Source: Chondrus crispus
Lineage: Eukaryota; Rhodophyta; Florideophyceae; Gigartinales; Gigartinaceae
Assembly (NCBI RefSeq): GCF_000350225.1
Contig: NW_005178811.1
Span: 1-64,000, forward strand
Reading direction: 5' to 3'
DNA length: 64,000 nt
Within the stretch, counting starts at the first letter, position 1, and each line of letters opens with the position of its first letter. The notes below the pieces were generated by a model, which was not told the DNA's origin, made no database searches, and was given only the letters and a program-made list of their open reading frames with translations. This document shows, one piece after another, positions 1 through 8,752 of this stretch. The position numbers were made by a program, and so were the translations under genes.

Positions 1-1
1 C

Positions 2-61
2 GTGCGCGCGTCCTCCCCGATCCCGCTCTACCACCGCTACCTCGAGCCCGTGCTCGGTACC
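2..61 (+). other. Possible host coding fragment at window edge
   Basis: Reading from base 2, the sequence translates without a stop and looks protein-like (contains PIPLYHRYLEPVLG). GC-rich codon use resembles the host genes at 5.4-12 kb. It runs into the end of the retroelement near base 62. It may be the end of a host exon interrupted by the insertion, but the piece is too short to identify. Confidence 0.25.
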
Positions 62-119
62 GTGGGTGGGCCGTGCTTCTGTCTTCCCGCCGATCGGGGT
101 CTTTCCGAGCTGTCAGTAC

Positions 120-3100
120 TCACCCCCCCTCGTCGTTGGGGGTGATTATACTACAGTACTCACTGGGTTCCGTAGTGCTTGGCTTTTCGTTATGCATTGG
201 ACGCAAGTACGGCCTCACTTTTTCGATAGACATTTGTGTTGTACGTCCTTGGGAATTGATGAACACTGACTTGTCTCTCACGTCGAGCACATGAAATGGT
301 CCAACCCATTTGTTCACGGGAGGTTCTTTAAAGACAAGCACTTCAGAGCCTATGCTGATATCGCGGTTGGTGGCAGCCGGAACATTTGATCTCAACGCTG
401 TGCTAAGCCGGCTACGGGCAACCTCTTTAGACATATCCTTTCGTGCTGCCTGCATGGCATTCATGCGCTGTACTTGGCCAGGTAGCTGGACAGATCCTGG
501 AAGAAGGATTCTTGGCATAACTCCAAACACCAGAAGGCTTGGTACCAAACCCTTTGGTCCTGCGGTATCATTCATGGCTTTTGTAGCTAGTCTTAATGCG
601 TCTTTCATTGGTATATCAGGAAACTCATCGCGTATCTTGCGAAAAATACGACGCAGGTAGTGGTGATACCTCTCTCCGACGCCTAGGCTGTTGTGGCTTT
701 CGACACCCGATAAGCGAAGCTGAACTCCCTCCATGCTCGTGTAGGACGCGAACCTGCGAGAGCGGAACTGGGGGCCTTGATCTGCGTGTATCTCAAGCGC
801 GTGACCGATGTAGGGAAGGACCCAGTGCGACAAGTATGTGCTCCACAACTCGTCGACAGTCTGTTTAGGGAGGAAAGCAGCTGCACTGAACTTAGTGTCC
901 TTGTCCACCATATGCAACACTGCCTTCCCCTCGAGGAACATAATGTCCATACAAACGCACCTATTGAACACGACATCATCGGACGGAAGAGCGGTTCTGA
1001 ATCTGCTCGGAGCGGCCATGTTTCTCTGGCAAACGTCACACTCCGATGCGACCCTCTCCAGTTCTTTAAGATCAGATGGAGTTGTACTCGCATTGTCGGC
1101 CCGCTTTAGCATTGCGTAGAGACGTCCTGACTCTGGATGAAAGAAGTGTTTGTGCAGCTTCAACAGTTCCTTTGATGTGTAGAATGTTCCGTAGTCCCAT
1201 TCAAGATATAGATGTCCCAGTTTCCGCGTTAAAGGGAATGACCAAGCGCGGATCTTCGATTCGAGTAAATCATTTGCCGCATCAACGATCATCTTGTACT
1301 CGTCGAGAAAGTCTAGGCCGAGAAGTAGCGGGACGTCTACATCAACCACTTCGATGTTCGGGCATAGAACGTGCGTTCCATTGATGGGAATCCTTATCTC
1401 AATACGACCAAGTCCGATGTGGCGGCGGTTTCCAAACTTGAACTTAAGGTCATGCCCGTGCTTGGGCGGCCTGAACTCCTCCCCGATAAGCCTGAAGTAC
1501 GCCAGGGCTTGTTGTTTTCCGATGACAGACTTTTGTGCTCCCGTATCGATACATGCGCCTAGGAACGGAACGTCCTTGTCGGTACCGAACACATGGTCAG
1601 ACTTGAATATTGAGGCGTTATCCTCTTCGTACACGACGAATACGTAGTCTTCTCTATCTTGCTGCGAGAAGTATGGATGGAGGGAATCTTCTTCCTGAGA
1701 TAAAGTCTCGTTCGAATGTAGAGGGCGTGGGGAAGTGCAGTCAACGTCGTACTGGCTAGACTCCTCCAAGATGCATTCAAAGATCTCACGATCAGTCTGC
1801 TTCTCTGGGATGTCTTTCTCCTCGACCTCTTCTCGGGCGCCGGAAGCAGATCCTTGGTCGAGTTGCTGACATAATTGAGCAAGAACGAGGTGTACAGAAC
1901 GTTCTCCAGTCTGTTTCCTTTTTCGAAAGTAGTCCAGTTTGTTAGCAGCGGCTTTAGCTGCGTTTATCGGCCGCGGGCAGTCTCGAATGGTATGTGTTTT
2001 GTCTTCACAGTTGAAACACCCTTGAATGCTAAGTGGATCAAAACTGGTTCTCGGTCTAGATGACAGAGTGCTGAAACCCCTTGAACCTCTGAAGAAGCGA
2101 TTACGAGATGGGTGTTTGGCATACCGGGTCTGACCTGCGAAGAGTATCCCTGGGACCTCATCGTCGTAGCCAAGGTCTTTGGTCTTTGTTGCGGCATCTC
2201 TCAACATGGCTTGCTTTGCTTCGTTCTGGAGTTGGAGAGCAGCCTCCAGTTCGCCGTAGAGCTGTTGGAAAGAGAGACCGTGCGTTGCCACCCTGCTCAG
2301 CGGCTCATGGGACCACCCAGATCCAACGACTGCGTTCCGAAGGAATTCTACTTTATGTGCATCACCGCGATGGGAAGCAGGTCCTTGACGAGACAACTTC
2401 GTGATCACCTTATAGATTTTGGATAGTGCCGCAGACTCATCTAGCCCATCTGAAACGAACGTAGAAATTCGCAAAGTGTTGAGGTAGTTTTTCACCCTTG
2501 CCTGTCTAACAGGGGAATTGTATTCATTCTCAACCAGATCTATGGCTTGTTGGTATGAGGTTGCATAGCCATCTACTCGATCCAGGTAGAACCTCTTCGC
2601 ATCCCCGGATAGGAGATTGTGCATGTAGTGAAGCTTTTGTGTTGGAGACAGAGAATAATCTCGGCATACTTGCATGTACTCATCCACGAACTCCATCCAC
2701 GACTCACCAAGCGCCCCGCTAAACTTTTTATCCCTGTCTCTGAGACGCATGGCAACATTGTGTGCTAGTCTATCAGGGGCACTTGCGGTGGAGGTGGAGG
2801 CAGAGCGTGATTGCGACTCTTCTTGGCGGTTGTTGTCCGTCCGGGAAAGATCGGTCCTCATTCGACGACCTGCAGCCATGATCTCGGTGACGATGCCAAT
2901 CGCAGCTTGTTGATCTTCCTGCTCTTCGTATATATTATGAGCAAGAGTCATCATGATGCGGCGAGAAGAGTGCTGCTGCATGTTAGCTCCGTGTGAATCA
3001 AGGAAGTTGCGGAGCTCAGTGTAGACTGCCGGTAGTTCACAGAGTTCCTTTGAAAAAAGGTCTGCGGGAGGGAACATGTCTGCGAATATGCGTAGAAGAC

Positions 3101-3269
3101 CATCCCCTTGGGCAGCCTCAGTGGCTTCTAAATGGCGTACAGAGGACACGAATCCCTTCTGTTTGTCGTTAAGGTCAGCCAGAGGGACGTGGTGCATGAA
3201 GCGGGGTTCTGCCTGTTGCCCGGATCCCGAAGGCGAGGTTGCATCTGATGTTTCCTGCTGTTGTGACAT
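120..3269 (-). CDS. Retroelement gag-protease-integrase polyprotein
   Basis: This is one uninterrupted 1049-residue frame starting at ATG. In order it shows a gag-like helical region (about residues 20-400), a CCHC zinc knuckle (CFNCEDKTHTIRDC, near residue 416), an aspartic protease active site (IDTGAQ, near 573) with a downstream LLGLDF segment, and an integrase. The integrase has an H-H/C-C zinc finger (HKHFFH ... CDVC, about 705-750), a D-D-E core (CMDIMF, HADQGPQF, GVGERYHH) and a GPF/Y-type C-terminal segment (KWVGPFHVLDV). Protease passes directly into integrase with no reverse transcriptase or RNase H between them, unlike Ty3/gypsy order. In Ty1/copia order the RT would follow the integrase, but the frame ends in TGA at 120-122, next to a run of seven C on the + strand (123-129) that looks like a polypurine tract on the coding strand. 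An intact frame suggests recent arrival. Assignment to an LTR family is uncertain. Confidence 0.85.
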   Translation of the reverse strand: MSQQQETSDATSPSGSGQQAEPRFMHHVPLADLNDKQKGFVSSVRHLEATEAAQGDGLLRIFADMFPPADLFSKELCELPAVYTELRNFLDSHGANMQQHSSRRIMMTLAHNIYEEQEDQQAAIGIVTEIMAAGRRMRTDLSRTDNNRQEESQSRSASTSTASAPDRLAHNVAMRLRDRDKKFSGALGESWMEFVDEYMQVCRDYSLSPTQKLHYMHNLLSGDAKRFYLDRVDGYATSYQQAIDLVENEYNSPVRQARVKNYLNTLRISTFVSDGLDESAALSKIYKVITKLSRQGPASHRGDAHKVEFLRNAVVGSGWSHEPLSRVATHGLSFQQLYGELEAALQLQNEAKQAMLRDAATKTKDLGYDDEVPGILFAGQTRYAKHPSRNRFFRGSRGFSTLSSRPRTSFDPLSIQGCFNCEDKTHTIRDCPRPINAAKAAANKLDYFRKRKQTGERSVHLVLAQLCQQLDQGSASGAREEVEEKDIPEKQTDREIFECILEESSQYDVDCTSPRPLHSNETLSQEEDSLHPYFSQQDREDYVFVVYEEDNASIFKSDHVFGTDKDVPFLGACIDTGAQKSVIGKQQALAYFRLIGEEFRPPKHGHDLKFKFGNRRHIGLGRIEIRIPINGTHVLCPNIEVVDVDVPLLLGLDFLDEYKMIVDAANDLLESKIRAWSFPLTRKLGHLYLEWDYGTFYTSKELLKLHKHFFHPESGRLYAMLKRADNASTTPSDLKELERVASECDVCQRNMAAPSRFRTALPSDDVVFNRCVCMDIMFLEGKAVLHMVDKDTKFSAAAFLPKQTVDELWSTYLSHWVLPYIGHALEIHADQGPQFRSRRFASYTSMEGVQLRLSGVESHNSLGVGERYHHYLRRIFRKIRDEFPDIPMKDALRLATKAMNDTAGPKGLVPSLLVFGVMPRILLPGSVQLPGQVQRMNAMQAARKDMSKEVARSRLSTALRSNVPAATNRDISIGSEVLVFKEPPVNKWVGPFHVLDVRDKSVFINSQGRTTQMSIEKVRPYLRPMHNEKPSTTEPSEYCSIITPNDEGG

Positions 3270-3899
3270 GTTCAGTGTTGGTACAAGTTCGGCTTCGGCA
3301 AAAATTTCAACCTTGAAAGGGTACTCCGACCCTTGGCGCCCTGTCCTCTACAGGGGAAGTCCTTGGAGAGATACCGTCCCACGACGGGAAGGTCTGATCT
3401 TCGGCACCCGGAGACCGTCCGGGTCGGAAACGACTTCAGCTGTTTACCCACTCCTGCGTTTGCTGGAGCGGGCGCGACGATCCTTACGGGAGATCCACAG
3501 CAGCCAATACACTGGCTAAAGGCTGTCTACTCCCTTTCAGGAAGCTTGCGCGACGCGACTAGACTAGTTTCTCAAACCCTCCCCGTCGGTACAACACCCC
3601 GTCCAGATCGGTCGCTGTGTGGTCACCAGGCCTTTCGACCAAACACCGTTATCCGCCCACTGCCGAAACAGCGAACCGGTGGGGACTCACTAACACTTCC
3701 TCACTTTTGGTTCAAGTTGCCGCCCTCGCTATCGCTCTCGGGGAAAAGAATTGTCCACTAGAGTAGTCGTTGGTAATCGAACAGATGTACTGGGACTCTG
3801 CTCACAGCCGCAGTCTTCGATGTGCTAGTCACGTGTGAGGCCTTTGGCACGGCCGGTAGCAGCGTGCTGTCTTTGAGGCGGTGATTTGGTTACGGCAGC

Positions 3900-4560
3900 T
3901 GGACCGTAACGCGGCAGGGAGTGGCAATAGTGTACCCTTTAGGAGGCGGTGTGGCGGTAGCGACACGGCAGCAAGCGCGGGGAGAGGCGGTAACGCAGCG
4001 TGAGCGGTGTGGCGTTGTGTCTGGTGGCGGCACAGTGGAGCGCGAGGCGGCGTCACAATCGGAGCAAGGCGGCGTCCAAGTGTGAGAGAGAGGCGGCGTC
4101 ACCGTCAGAGCGAGAGTTGGCGGTACCGTGAGCAAGAGGCGGCACGGAAAAGTGCAACCGCGGGGCTCGACGAGCGGCAGTGCGCAGCGAGCGGCAAGGA
4201 TCAGCGAGCGGCGAGGAGCAGCGAGCAGCAAGGAACTGCGAACAAAATGAACAGAAAGCAGCCAGGAGCAGCACGCAGTAGGAAGCGGCAAGCAGTAAGC
4301 CACAGAATACCGCAACCGACGGGGTGCGGCGATCGGCGTGGTGCGGCGAGCGACAGACTGCGGCGAGCGGCGGGGAGTGGCCAGCGGCGGGGCGCGGCCA
4401 GCGGCACGTGGCGGTGAGCGCTAGACTGCGGCGAGCGGCGGGGCGCGCGGCGAGCGGGGGGACGCGGCGAGCGGGATTGGGAGGCGGTGCGGCGAGCGGG
4501 GAGGTTAGGTACGACGGAGAAGGGCGGACAGCCACTGCGCGACGCCGGACAAGAGGAGAA
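3900..4560. repeat. GC-rich low-complexity GCGGCG/GAGCGGCG tract
   Basis: Irregular iterations of GGCGGT, GCGGCG and GAGCGGCGGGG dominate this stretch. The open frames seen here on both strands are Arg/Ala/Pro-rich by-products of the composition and are not called as genes. Confidence 0.6.
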
Positions 4561-5240
4561 AAAGTGGAGATCACGGGTAGGGTTTTTCTGTTCTCGGGCA
4601 AAAAATTAATTCATGAATGTGGAATTTGCCACTAAAATGGAGAAATTCGAGGGAAAACTGCCGACGACCGGCAGTTCTTTACTGTACGAGAGTCGGTGAA
4701 CGACTCGATACGTACGGTGTGTGTCTTCCCTCTACCATCCCCCGACGCCCGTTACTCGGAATCATCGGGGGGACTTATATACTCACTACAGAGAGGGAAA
4801 TTACTAGAGTATCTTGTCCTTACAGCGCGTGGAGAAAACCACGCGCCAATCAACTTCTGCAGTTTTCACAGGGAGTGCACACCGCTGCGTTGCGTTGCGG
4901 ATGACGACCACGACGGCATGCTTCAGAGGCACTGCGCCGAGCCAAACGAGCCCTGTTTGAAGCCTATCACCAACAAGCGCGCAAGAAGCGACATCAAACG
5001 CTCATATCAGAGCATTTTGTGGCCGGTGGGCCGTGACCTGTGGATAAACCTTTATTAGTTCGCGCTGTCGCGCTGTCAGTAGTGCGTATCTATAGCTTAT
5101 GGCACGAGGGTGCACTATTGAGGGGTACCTACTGTACCCCAACCTGTTGGCGCTGTGTGTCGTGTCCACCTGGACAGCTTGTCAACTGTCAAGGTAGCGT
5201 CATGACACTGCGCTGTGCGCGCGTCCCGCATGTCATTACG

Positions 5241-5265
5241 CGTACGTGTACACGTGTACACGTGC
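5241..5265. promoter_or_regulatory. Palindromic ACACGTGT/GTACACGTGTAC run
   Basis: The bases read as overlapping copies of the palindrome TACACGTGTA. This is an E-box/G-box type CACGTG core and lies about 200 bp upstream of the MYG1-like gene. The same core recurs in the shared upstream region at 7520-7580. A role as a bZIP or bHLH site is inferred. Confidence 0.4.
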
Positions 5266-5459
5266 GCCGTAGGGACGGCGGAGGGGGGTGATATACTCGG
5301 TAACTTCACATCCTCTGCAAGCCTCGCCTCCTCTCACCATTTTCAGTAGCCATTATCCCACCGCAATTCTCCTACAGAGTATCCGCACTCCCCTTGCCAC
5401 CTGTTTTTTTAATCCCACTCCCGCCGGACGACGACCGCTCCCATCCCCGAGCGCCTCCA

Positions 5460-6611
5460 ATGCGTCTCCCGTCTCTCCTCTTCACCCCCTCACTCCCTTT
5501 CCTGCGCCCTTCCCTGCACCCTTCCCTGCGCCCTTCCCTACGCCCTTCCCTACGCCCTTCCCTAAGACCTTCCCTACGCCCTTCCCTGCGCCCACACCTG
5601 CGCCCCGTGATGACGGTCCCCGCCCCGACGATCGGCACGCACAACGGCACCTTCCACTGCGACGAGGCCCTTGCGTGCCACATGCTCCGCGTCCTGCCGC
5701 GCTTCTCCGCGTCGCGCATCGTGCGCACGCGCGACCCGGCCACGCTCTCCACGCTGGACGTCCTCGTCGACGTGGGCGCCGTGTACGACCCCGCGGCCCT
5801 GCGCTTCGACCACCACCAGCGCACCTTCTCCGCCACGCTGTGCCCCGCCCCGCCGCGCAACCGCACCAAGCTCTCCTCGGCCGGCCTGGTGTACAAGCAC
5901 TTTGGCCGCGACGTCATCACCCACGTCCTGCGCGCCGCGGGCGACCCCGCCCCCGCGGACCACCACCTGGACCGCCTCTTCGACAAGGTCTACGACGCCT
6001 TCGTCGAGGCCGTCGACGCCATCGACAACGGCGTCCCGCGCTACCACTCGGACCGCCCCGCGCGATACGAGCAGTCCACAGACCTCTCCGCCCGCGTCGC
6101 ACGCCTCAACCCGGAGTGGTGGGAGAAGTCCCCCGACCAGGACGCCAACTTCATGGCCGCCGTCCGCCTCGCCGGCGCCGAGTTTGACGACTGCGTGCTG
6201 CGCGTCGCCCGCTCGTGGCTCCCCGCACGCGCCATCGTCGCCGCCGCCATGGACGCCCGCGCGCCTCATCATCCGTCCGGTAGCATCCTCGTCATGCGCG
6301 AGTGGGCCCCGTGGAAGGAGCACCTGTTCGACCTCGAGCGCGAGGCCGATCAAGTCGGAGACGTCCTGTACGTCGTGTACAAGGATATGACAGGCGACAC
6401 GTGGAGGTTGCAGTGCGTGCCTGTCGAGGGTGCCGCCTTTGAGTCGAGGAAGAAGCTTCCCGAGCCGTGGAGAGGCCTCCGCGATGACCAGCTCTCGCAG
6501 CTCACGGGCATCCCCAAGTGCGTTTTCGTACACGCGGCAGGGTTTATTGGCGGGAATCTCGAGTTTGACGGCGCTATGGAGATGGCTAGAAGAGCGATCG
6601 AGATGCCGTAA
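5460..6611 (+). CDS. MYG1: MYG1 family 3'-5' exonuclease / metal-dependent hydrolase (UPF0160)
   Basis: The product is 383 residues if started at ATG 5460. Family hallmarks are clear: IGTHNGTFHCDEALA near residue 55, IVRTRDP, DVGAVYDP, FDHHQRTFS, TKLSSAGLVYKHFG and a C-terminal FVHAAGFIGGN. MYG1 proteins are DHH-type nucleases that act in mitochondria and the nucleus in animals and fungi. The first ~45 residues are basic and built of repeated LRPS units encoded by tandem CCTTCCCTRCGC repeats (about 5505-5600). They may act as an organelle-targeting leader. Translation could instead begin at the ATG near 5609, just before the conserved domain. The frame extends upstream only through a TTG. The 3' end faces the NAT9-like gene only 85 bp away. 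The identification is firm and the start is less so. Confidence 0.9.
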   Translation: MRLPSLLFTPSLPFLRPSLHPSLRPSLRPSLRPSLRPSLRPSLRPHLRPVMTVPAPTIGTHNGTFHCDEALACHMLRVLPRFSASRIVRTRDPATLSTLDVLVDVGAVYDPAALRFDHHQRTFSATLCPAPPRNRTKLSSAGLVYKHFGRDVITHVLRAAGDPAPADHHLDRLFDKVYDAFVEAVDAIDNGVPRYHSDRPARYEQSTDLSARVARLNPEWWEKSPDQDANFMAAVRLAGAEFDDCVLRVARSWLPARAIVAAAMDARAPHHPSGSILVMREWAPWKEHLFDLEREADQVGDVLYVVYKDMTGDTWRLQCVPVEGAAFESRKKLPEPWRGLRDDQLSQLTGIPKCVFVHAAGFIGGNLEFDGAMEMARRAIEMP

Positions 6612-6634
6612 CTACTGCGGCTGCGTAAACTTTT

Positions 6635-6654
6635 GGGGGGGGGGGGGGGGGGGG
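6635..6654. repeat. Homopolymer G20 between convergent genes
   Basis: Twenty consecutive G lie in the 85-bp gap between two convergent stop codons (6611 and 6697). The tract could form a G-quadruplex. Its exact length may be unreliable in the assembly. Confidence 0.85.
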
Positions 6655-6696
6655 AGGGGAGGTGGTCTGATGTCAACGTTTGTGCATATTGCTGCA

Positions 6697-7389
6697 TTAG
6701 CTCTCGGTCGACCCGACGTCTGTACCCTTTTCGGCGGCGCCATCGTTCTTCACATTACCAACAGGCATCGACGAGTAGACACTCTCCGCAAACGACTGTT
6801 CCGACACATGCGCCATGACGACCTTGAGCTGTTCGTCAAAGCTTTTCCGCACCTCCTTCTTCAAATGGATCTCCCCAAACGCCTTGACTGTGCGGTACGG
6901 GACAAAGCCGAGCTTGTCCCGAAACAGGCGCAAGCTCGCTTCATTCTCCTCCATGACCTTGGCCACAAACACGTCCACCTTGACGTGCTCGCGCGCGTAC
7001 GCCATCATCAAGCGGAGCGCAACCGTCGCCGTGCCCCGGTTCCGGCTGCCCTCCTCCGCCACCATCACCTCAAGCTCGCCGGCCACGGTGTCCGCGTCGC
7101 CCAGCTCCTCGCTCTCGGCGTTGAGCAGGTGCAGGTTGACGTCGCCCACCATGTGGTTGCTGCCCTGCACTAGATCCAGGATGATGAAGGTTAGCTTGCG
7201 TTCGTCTGCGCGCCATGAGTGCATGTTGGCGTGCTCCTCGGCTAGCGTTAGGCGCGTCGAGGCGGTTAGATGGAGGAGGGTCGGCGATTGCATCCATGCA
7301 TGGTAAGTGGGCACGTGCGCTTTGGTGTAGGGGACTAAGACGACGGGGTGGGGGGGCGAGGAGAGGACGGTGTCGCTGTTGAGACGCAT
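6697..7389 (-). CDS. NAT9: N-acetyltransferase 9-like GNAT protein
   Basis: The product is 230 residues from the ATG at 7389. The longer open frame starts at GTG and was rejected, because the conserved family N-terminus is MRLN followed by VVLVPYTKAHVPTYHAWM, exactly as seen here. The GNAT acetyl-CoA binding region reads EGSRNRGTATVALRLMM (around residue 120), where a Q/RxxGxG/A-type loop is expected. NAT9 family proteins transfer acetyl groups to protein N-termini or lysines; in animals the protein is linked to tubulin stability. It is divergent from the pentapeptide gene (340 bp between start codons) and convergent with MYG1. The C-terminal 40 residues are charged and look disordered. Confidence 0.85.
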   Translation of the reverse strand: MRLNSDTVLSSPPHPVVLVPYTKAHVPTYHAWMQSPTLLHLTASTRLTLAEEHANMHSWRADERKLTFIILDLVQGSNHMVGDVNLHLLNAESEELGDADTVAGELEVMVAEEGSRNRGTATVALRLMMAYAREHVKVDVFVAKVMEENEASLRLFRDKLGFVPYRTVKAFGEIHLKKEVRKSFDEQLKVVMAHVSEQSFAESVYSSMPVGNVKNDGAAEKGTDVGSTES

Positions 7390-7729
7390 TCCGGAGGGAA
7401 AGTGTGGGAAGGGGGCAAGGAAAGAAGGGTCAACGTCCACGGGAGCAGGTAGCGGGAGGAGGGGAGCATGTCTCTGAATTCGATGGATGGATCAACTCTT
7501 GATCCGCGGAGGAACGCCTCCACCACGTGTACACGTTATATTTCTCCTTCGACACTTGGACACGTGTCACACGTGTGATTTTAATGAAATCTCGCCTCCC
7601 GCAGATCTACTCAAACCACATCCTCACCGCATCCTTCACCAATACAATTCCCAACCTCCGTCATCTTCCCCAACGAACTCTCAAACAAACCCTGTGCTCT
7701 CTCTCCCTGCCCAAACCCCACTACCCTCA
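7390..7729. promoter_or_regulatory. Divergent promoter with repeated CACGTG cores
   Basis: This 340-bp gap separates the start codons of two divergent genes. It contains ACGTGTACACGT at about 7524-7535 and the pair ACACGTGTCACACGTGTG at about 7560-7577. CACGTG cores are classic plant-type G-boxes in light-responsive genes, and one of the two genes is a thylakoid protein, so light regulation is plausible. That is inference. A TATATTTC string follows the first core. Confidence 0.4.
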
Positions 7730-8528
7730 ATGCCACCGCCCCACACCCCCGCTTTCATCCTCTCAACCCCTTTCCGCCCGCCCTCCCGCCGTCCCTTCCG
7801 CGCCCCAGTCTATTGCCCCCCAACCTGCACCGCGCGCCCCACCCGCCGCGCGGCCCTCGCGGGCGCGGCCGCCGCGGCCGCCGCGGCCTTCCTCCTCTAC
7901 GCCCCGGCCCTGGCCGCCGACGAAGTCGACCTGCGCCCGCAGCTCAAGGTCTCCGGCGGCTCGGCGAGCACGTCCGGCGGCTCCAGCACCCGCACCGTCA
8001 TAAAGACCGTCACGCGCGGCGTCAACCTGGAGGGCGCGGACTTCTCCAACCAAGCCTTCGACGGCATCTCGTTCCAGCAGTCCATCCTCCGCCAAGCAAA
8101 CTTCTCCGGCGCTAGCTTGAGAGACGCCTCGTTCTTCGACGCCGACTTGAGCGGCGCCAACTTCAAAGGCGCCGATCTGAGTGGCTGCAACGTGAGTTGA
8201 CCCGCCACATTTGTCCCACGTTTTGCCCGTTGCGTGTGTGCGGTACTGACTTTGGTGTGATTGCGCCCTTTTTCGGCCTCTGCGCGGTCTGTTGTGGTTT
8301 TAGTTTGAGCTGGCCAACCTCCGGCAGGCAGACCTCACCGGCGCCAATCTGTCCGGCGCCTACCTCAGCTCCACCACCAAGTTCAACGGCGTTACCCTCG
8401 AGGACTCGGACTGGACTGACACGCTGCTGAGGAAGGACCAGCAGAATTATCTTTGCAGCTTGGCAAAAGGCACCAACCCCATGACCGGCAATAACACGCG
8501 CGAGACCTTGTTCTGCCCGCTCGAATAG
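7730..8528 (+). CDS. Thylakoid-lumen pentapeptide repeat protein
   Basis: Two exons, 7730-8191 and 8304-8528, give 228 residues. The 112-bp intron has GTGAGT at its 5' end and TTTTAG at its 3' end, in phase 0. The N-terminus is a bipartite targeting sequence: a Pro/Arg-rich transit region, then a twin-arginine (TRRAAL), a long Ala-rich hydrophobic core and an ALA cleavage site before DEVDLRP. This fits Tat import into the thylakoid lumen. The mature part has pentapeptide repeats of A(D/N)LSG type (GADFSNQAF, ANFSGASL, ADLSGANF, then ADLTGANLSGAYL in exon 2) and ends with a conserved-looking tail with two Cys. Homologues are the TL15/TL17-type lumen proteins of plants. The function of this family is not well defined. 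An in-frame ATG at 7487 lies in the promoter and is not used here. Confidence 0.88.
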
Positions 8529-8641
8529 CTCCGGGGAAAGCCGCTACCGTCGATGGAAGCGGACGGGGGGGTTATTCCGCTTAGTTGCTTTTCCCTCCAT
8601 CTTGTTGTAAAAAGAAATATTTATGCTCGTGATCTCCGAGA

Positions 8642-8680
8642 TTGGCCCGCGAAAGAGGTAGGCCCCCGAAACGCGGAAAA
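8642..8680 (+). other. AT-hook-like coding segment upstream of the PPC gene's ATG
   Basis: In frame with the following gene, the translation reads RERGRPPKRGK, an excellent AT-hook (core RGRP). The frame here has only a TTG as possible start and an in-frame TGA at 8630. The segment is therefore reached only by splicing from an upstream exon or by non-ATG initiation, or it is a coincidence. Confidence 0.45.
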
Positions 8681-8752
8681 CTGAACAACCCGTTTCTCCT
8701 GTCCGACGCTCGTCAGCCGCCCGCAAGGCACTCTGCGAGCGAATTGCCCATC

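Larger units (their letters stand above)
3270..5459. other. Upstream region of retroelement; no gene recognised
   Basis: No convincing coding sequence is visible. The first ~500 bases should be the 5' untranslated part of the retroelement. Around 5025-5074 two short strings (GGTGGGCCGTG and GCTGTCAGTA) recur in the same order and at nearly the same spacing as at 66-120, so this may mark the other terminus of the element, though the DNA between the strings is not alike. A CACGTG-rich palindromic run sits at 5241-5265, upstream of the next gene. Confidence 0.35.

Noticed and set aside
3829-4635. Several overlapping open frames on both strands rich in Arg, Ala and Pro
   Set aside because: They are by-products of the GCGGCG-type low-complexity DNA and show no domain or plausible start context.
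5288-6533. Long open frames overlapping MYG1 in other frames and on the other strand
   Set aside because: High GC at third positions keeps alternative frames open. Only one frame carries the conserved MYG1 motifs.
7487-7729. In-frame upstream ATG for the pentapeptide protein
   Set aside because: It lies in the divergent promoter with CACGTG cores and would put ~80 unrelated residues in front of a good transit sequence.
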